Positions 4,979 through 8,084 of a DNA stretch of 8,084 nt are shown here, one piece after another. A program made the position numbers and the translations under genes. The notes under the pieces were generated by a model. It did not search any database and was not told where the DNA came from. It saw nothing but the letters and a program-made list of their open reading frames with translations. Within the stretch, counting starts at the first letter, position 1. Each line of letters begins with the position of its first letter. The stretch comes from Paracoccaceae bacterium (GTDB lineage Bacteria; Pseudomonadota; Alphaproteobacteria; Rhodobacterales; Rhodobacteraceae), in the NCBI GenBank assembly GCA_007120685.1, contig SKNG01000120.1, positions 1 through 8,084 of the forward strand, written 5' to 3'.

Positions 4979-6135
4979 TGACGAGCGACAGCGCAGAAAC
5001 GCAGTTGGCGGAAGGCCGCGCCGCCCCCGGTCTGCACCTGTCAGAGGAAGCGGGGCGCGTGCTGCACCTGTCCGGGCGGCTGGAACTGGCGCAGATCGCC
5101 GCGCTGCAGGACGGGCTGGCCGCGCTGCCGTCTGACGCCCCGCTGACCGTGGACATGGCGCAGGTCCAGACGCTGGACACCGCCGGCGCCTGGGCACTGG
5201 CGGTGCTGGCCGCGCGCCACCGCGCCGCAGGGCAGGAGGTGAACTGGCACAACGCCCGGCCCCATCATGCCGCGCTGCTGGACACCGTCATCGGCGCCTT
5301 GCCGGACGAGGCGAAGGAGGCGCCGCCGCGCCCCGGCCTGACCGACCGGCTAGAAAGCATCGGCAAGACAAGCGTGGCGGGGGTGACGTTCCTGCTGGAA
5401 CTTCTTGCCATGCTTGGCCTTTTCGCCGACCGGCTGGTGCGTGCGCTGATCCGGCCACGGGAATTCCGGCTGACCTCGCTGGTGCATCACTGCCACGAGG
5501 TGGGCGTGAAGGCCGTGCCCATCGTGGTGCTGATGGCCTTCCTGATCGGGGTCGTGCTGGCCTTTCAGGGCAGCAGCCAGCTGCGCCAGTTCGGGGCCGA
5601 GGTCTTTGTGGTCGATCTGATCGCCATCTCGGTGCTACGCGAGCTGGGCATCCTGCTGACCGCGATCATCGTGGCCGGGCGCACGGCATCGGCCTTCACC
5701 GCCGCCATCGGCTCGATGAAGATGCGCGAGGAGGTGGACGCGATGCGCACCCTGGGCCTGGACCCGGCGCAGGTGCTTTTCGTGCCGCGCATCCTGGCGC
5801 TGCTTTTGATGCTGCCGATCCTGGGGCTGATTGCCAATGTCGCCGGCCTGTTTGGCGGCGCGCTGATGTCCTGGGTTGAACTGGGCCTGTCTCCGGGCAT
5901 GTTCCGCACCAGGCTGGTCGAGGGGATTTCGGTCACTCACGTGTTGGTGGGCCTGTCCAAGGCGCCGGTCTTTGCGCTGATCATCGGCGTGGTCGGCTGC
6001 CACGCCGGCATGAAGGTCAAAAGCAACGCCGAATCGCTGGGGCAGATGACCTCGGCGGCGGTGGTCACGGCGATCTTTGCGGTGATCGTGGCGAATGCGG
6101 CGTTTTCCGTCTTCTTCGCGCAGATCGGGGTCTGA
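4978..6135 (+). CDS. mlaE: MlaE-family lipid ABC transporter permease with N-terminal STAS domain
   Basis: 385 residues. It is the inner-membrane permease of an Mla/MCE phospholipid transporter. Residues about 20-110 form a STAS domain (VDMAQVQTLDTAGAWAL, with the typical LDTAG loop at 66-70), the role played in E. coli by the separate protein MlaB. The MlaE permease domain follows (about 130-385), with hydrophobic segments near 133-150, 178-198, 212-235, 268-297, 326-342 and 358-380. The cytoplasmic coupling motif MKMREEVDAMRTLGLDP lies at 248-264. ATG 4978 is chosen because it overlaps an upstream stop and leaves a normal N-terminus; GTG 4927 in the same frame would add 17 low-complexity residues. 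It has no strong ribosome binding site. mlaF follows after 5 bases, so the genes form one operon. Confidence 0.92.
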   Translation: MTSDSAETQLAEGRAAPGLHLSEEAGRVLHLSGRLELAQIAALQDGLAALPSDAPLTVDMAQVQTLDTAGAWALAVLAARHRAAGQEVNWHNARPHHAALLDTVIGALPDEAKEAPPRPGLTDRLESIGKTSVAGVTFLLELLAMLGLFADRLVRALIRPREFRLTSLVHHCHEVGVKAVPIVVLMAFLIGVVLAFQGSSQLRQFGAEVFVVDLIAISVLRELGILLTAIIVAGRTASAFTAAIGSMKMREEVDAMRTLGLDPAQVLFVPRILALLLMLPILGLIANVAGLFGGALMSWVELGLSPGMFRTRLVEGISVTHVLVGLSKAPVFALIIGVVGCHAGMKVKSNAESLGQMTSAAVVTAIFAVIVANAAFSVFFAQIGV

Positions 6136-6140
6136 GGGCG

Positions 6141-6935
6141 ATGGCGGAACCAGAAATCGCCATCCGCATCCGGGGTCTGTGCACCCGCTTCGGCACCCAT
6201 TCGGTGCATGAGGGGCTGGAACTGGACGTGCGGCGCGGCGAGATCCTGGGCGTTGTCGGCGGCTCCGGCACCGGGAAATCGGTCCTGCTGCGCACCATCG
6301 TCGGCCTGCAGCAGCCGGCCGAGGGCGAGATCACCGTGCTGGACACCACCCTTTCCACCGCCTCTGACGCCGAACGCCGCGCGTTGGAGCGGCGCTGGGG
6401 CGTCATGTTCCAGGATGGGGCGCTGTTTTCGGCCCTGACGGTGCGCGAAAACGTCGAAGTGCCGCTTCTGGGCGTGCCGGGCCTGCCGGCGGCCACGCGC
6501 CGCGCCCTCGCCGATCTGAAGATCGCCATGGCCGGGCTGAAACCCGTGGCGCGGGACAAGTTCCCGTCCGAGCTTTCCGGCGGCATGCGCAAGCGGGCCG
6601 GGCTCGCGCGCGCCCTTGCGCTGGACCCCGATATCGTGTTCCTCGATGAACCCACGGCCGGGCTTGACCCCATCGGCGCGGCGGATTTCGACACGCTGAT
6701 CCGCCAATTGTCGCGCAGCCTGGGCCTGACGGTGTTTCTGGTAACCCATGATCTGGACACGCTGCACGCAACCTGCGACCGTGTTGCGGTGCTGGCGGAA
6801 AGGCAGGTGCTGGTGACCGGCACCATGGCCCAGATGCTGGAGGTAGAGCACCCCTGGGTCCGCGATTATTTCCACGGGCCGCGCGCCCGGGCCGCGCAGG
6901 CCGATGCCGCGGCCCATGCAACAGACAAGGCATAG
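6141..6935 (+). CDS. mlaF: MlaF-family ABC transporter ATPase
   Basis: 264 residues. It is the cytoplasmic ATPase that powers MlaE. All nucleotide-binding motifs are intact: Walker A GGSGTGKS (40-47, Lys46), Q-loop Gln91 in VMFQDGALFSALTV (88-101, a stretch typical of MlaF), signature LSGGM (145-149), Walker B IVFLDEP (165-171, catalytic Glu170) and the switch His203 in VTHDLDT. The C-terminal tail after about 245 is Ala-rich and not conserved. The ATG lies 5 bases after the mlaE stop with AGGG very close before it, so translation is probably coupled to mlaE. The next gene starts 4 bases after its stop. Confidence 0.94.
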   Translation: MAEPEIAIRIRGLCTRFGTHSVHEGLELDVRRGEILGVVGGSGTGKSVLLRTIVGLQQPAEGEITVLDTTLSTASDAERRALERRWGVMFQDGALFSALTVRENVEVPLLGVPGLPAATRRALADLKIAMAGLKPVARDKFPSELSGGMRKRAGLARALALDPDIVFLDEPTAGLDPIGAADFDTLIRQLSRSLGLTVFLVTHDLDTLHATCDRVAVLAERQVLVTGTMAQMLEVEHPWVRDYFHGPRARAAQADAAAHATDKA

Positions 6936-6939
6936 TGCC

Positions 6940-8084
6940 ATGGAAACGCGCGCAAATTTCGTCCTTATCGGCGCCTTCGTCCTGTCTGGCCTGCTGGGCG
7001 GCGTGGCCTTCGTGCTGTGGTTCGCACAGGTCCAGCTTGATCGGGCCTTTGCCTATTACGACATCAGTTTCGACAGCGTCTCGGGGTTGTCGCGGGCGTC
7101 CGACGTGCGCTTTTCAGGCCTGCCAGTGGGCCAGGTGGTGGATGTGCGCCTCTCGCCGGAACGGGACGGCACCATCCGTGTGCGGATCGAGGTCGATGCC
7201 GATACACCGATCCGCGCCGACAGCGTCGCCACGATCGAGGCGCAGGGCGTGACCGGCGTCTCCTTCGTGGGCATAACGGCGGGCAGCCGGGACAGCCCGC
7301 TTCTGACCGATGCGCCAGAGGATATCCCCACCATCCGGGCCGGCCGCTCAGTCCTGCAGTCCCTGACCGAGGATGCGCCGGAGCTGATTACCGAGGTGCT
7401 GGAAGTGGCGCGCGCGGTCGGCGAATTCCTGGGCGAAGCCAACCAGCAGCGGGTGGCGGCGATCCTGGCCAATGCCGAATCGGCCTCGGAGAATTTCGCC
7501 GAGGCGCTCGACGATTTCGCCGATGTATCGGCCACCATCGCCACCGCCGCCGCCGATATCGCCGCCTTCACCACCCAGCTTGACGACATCGCCACCGCCG
7601 CGACCCGCACCCTGCAAGAGGCCGACACGGCGCTGGCCGCCTTCACCAGCTTCGCAGGCCAGGCCGAAGAGACGCTGGCGGCGGGCGATTCGCTGGTCAC
7701 GGCGGCAACCATGGCCTTCGGGTCGGCCGATGCCTTTCTGCTGGACGATCTGCCGGTCTTCGTGGACGAGTTGCGCCGCACCAACGAAGCCCTGCTTGCC
7801 CAGATCGACGCGCTGGGCGGCGAGGCCAGCGCGATGCTGGCCGAGTTCGGCGGCGTCGGCGCCGAGGCCGGCGCCCGGCTGGCAGAGGCGCAGGCCACCA
7901 TCGCCGCCGCCGACGCGGCACTGGCCGGTGTCGCCGACACGCTGGCTGGGATCGACCGCGCCACCGATGGTGTCGATGGCTTCCTGCGCGGCGAGGCGAC
8001 CCGGCTGGTCGAGGATGCGCGCGGCGCCATCGACGTGGCCACCGGCACGCTGCGCGAAACCGATGCGGCGCTCGATGCCTTCAC
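6940..8084 (+). CDS. mlaD: MlaD-like MCE-domain protein, 3' end cut by the window
   Basis: From ATG 6940 the frame is open to the window end, giving 381 codons so far. Residues 1-5 are short and charged. A single membrane segment (about 6-30, FVLIGAFVLSGLLGGVAFVLW) anchors the protein in the inner membrane with the rest in the periplasm. One MCE domain follows (about 38-115), with the typical VSGLSRASDVRFSGLPVGQV (47-66) and the GVTGVSFVGI core (103-112). From about 140 on the chain is a long Ala/Asp/Glu-rich, mostly helical region of coiled-coil character, much longer than in E. coli MlaD (183 residues) and more like the long MCE proteins of other lipid importers. It binds lipid and hands it to the permease. 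AAGG about 10 bases upstream is a modest ribosome binding site. Confidence 0.9.
   Translation, partial: METRANFVLIGAFVLSGLLGGVAFVLWFAQVQLDRAFAYYDISFDSVSGLSRASDVRFSGLPVGQVVDVRLSPERDGTIRVRIEVDADTPIRADSVATIEAQGVTGVSFVGITAGSRDSPLLTDAPEDIPTIRAGRSVLQSLTEDAPELITEVLEVARAVGEFLGEANQQRVAAILANAESASENFAEALDDFADVSATIATAAADIAAFTTQLDDIATAATRTLQEADTALAAFTSFAGQAEETLAAGDSLVTAATMAFGSADAFLLDDLPVFVDELRRTNEALLAQIDALGGEASAMLAEFGGVGAEAGARLAEAQATIAAADAALAGVADTLAGIDRATDGVDGFLRGEATRLVEDARGAIDVATGTLRETDAALDAF

Noticed and set aside
5937..6941. 334-residue open frame on the minus strand
   Set aside because: Antisense to mlaF, which has every ABC ATPase motif intact; the minus translation shows no domain.
7056..8084. 342-residue Ser/Ala-rich open frame on the minus strand
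   Set aside because: It is the antisense shadow of mlaD; its low-complexity composition is what results from reading Ala/Asp/Glu-rich GC-biased codons backwards.
1..8084. CRISPR array, tRNA/rRNA genes, IS terminal repeats
   Set aside because: No regularly spaced repeats, cloverleaf-like segments or matching inverted ends with target duplications were found by reading the sequence.

Overview
This looks like a window from the chromosome of a high-GC alphaproteobacterium, most likely Rhodobacterales (Paracoccus/Roseobacter-like). The reasons are the strong GC bias at third codon positions, the hydroxyproline-type proline racemase cluster, the STAS-fused MlaE, and relics of a recombinase module common in alphaproteobacteria. 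The species assignment is inference from protein flavour, with no marker gene to confirm it.

Left block (about 1-3773) is a hydroxyproline catabolic cluster. Three genes run on the minus strand from about 3028 down to 107: a DapA/DHDPS-family lyase (probable pyrroline-4-hydroxy-2-carboxylate deaminase), a 4-hydroxyproline 2-epimerase with the Cys/Cys active-site pair, and a second proline-racemase-family protein with a Ser/Thr pair, as expected for a trans-3-hydroxy-L-proline dehydratase. A GntR/FCD regulator is transcribed divergently on the plus strand. The 85-base gap between them holds a 14-bp near-palindrome, TATTGGATACAATA, a good operator candidate. The epimerase and lyase would turn trans-4-hydroxy-L-proline towards alpha-ketoglutarate semialdehyde; the D-hydroxyproline dehydrogenase and the semialdehyde dehydrogenase are not in the window. 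The dehydratase gene stops about 60 residues before the usual family end, so this branch may be dead. It is preceded by a 17-codon ORF with a strong ribosome binding site that overlaps its start codon.

Middle block (about 3774-4977) has no intact recognised gene. On the minus strand it carries a decayed mobile-element tail: the C-terminal end of a large serine recombinase, followed with a GTGA overlap by its usual small partner gene, which is broken by an in-frame TAG. The rest is unassigned sequence, with one doubtful 61-codon ORF touching the next operon.

Right block (4978-8084) is an Mla/MCE lipid-transport operon on the plus strand: mlaE (permease with an N-terminal STAS domain), mlaF (ATPase) and mlaD (membrane-anchored MCE protein, cut by the window end). 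They are spaced 4-5 bases apart. The system moves phospholipids between inner and outer membranes.

I see no RNA gene, no CRISPR array and no clearly new system. The most interesting points are the truncated dehydratase with its coupled leader ORF, the putative operator, and the recombinase relic between the two operons.
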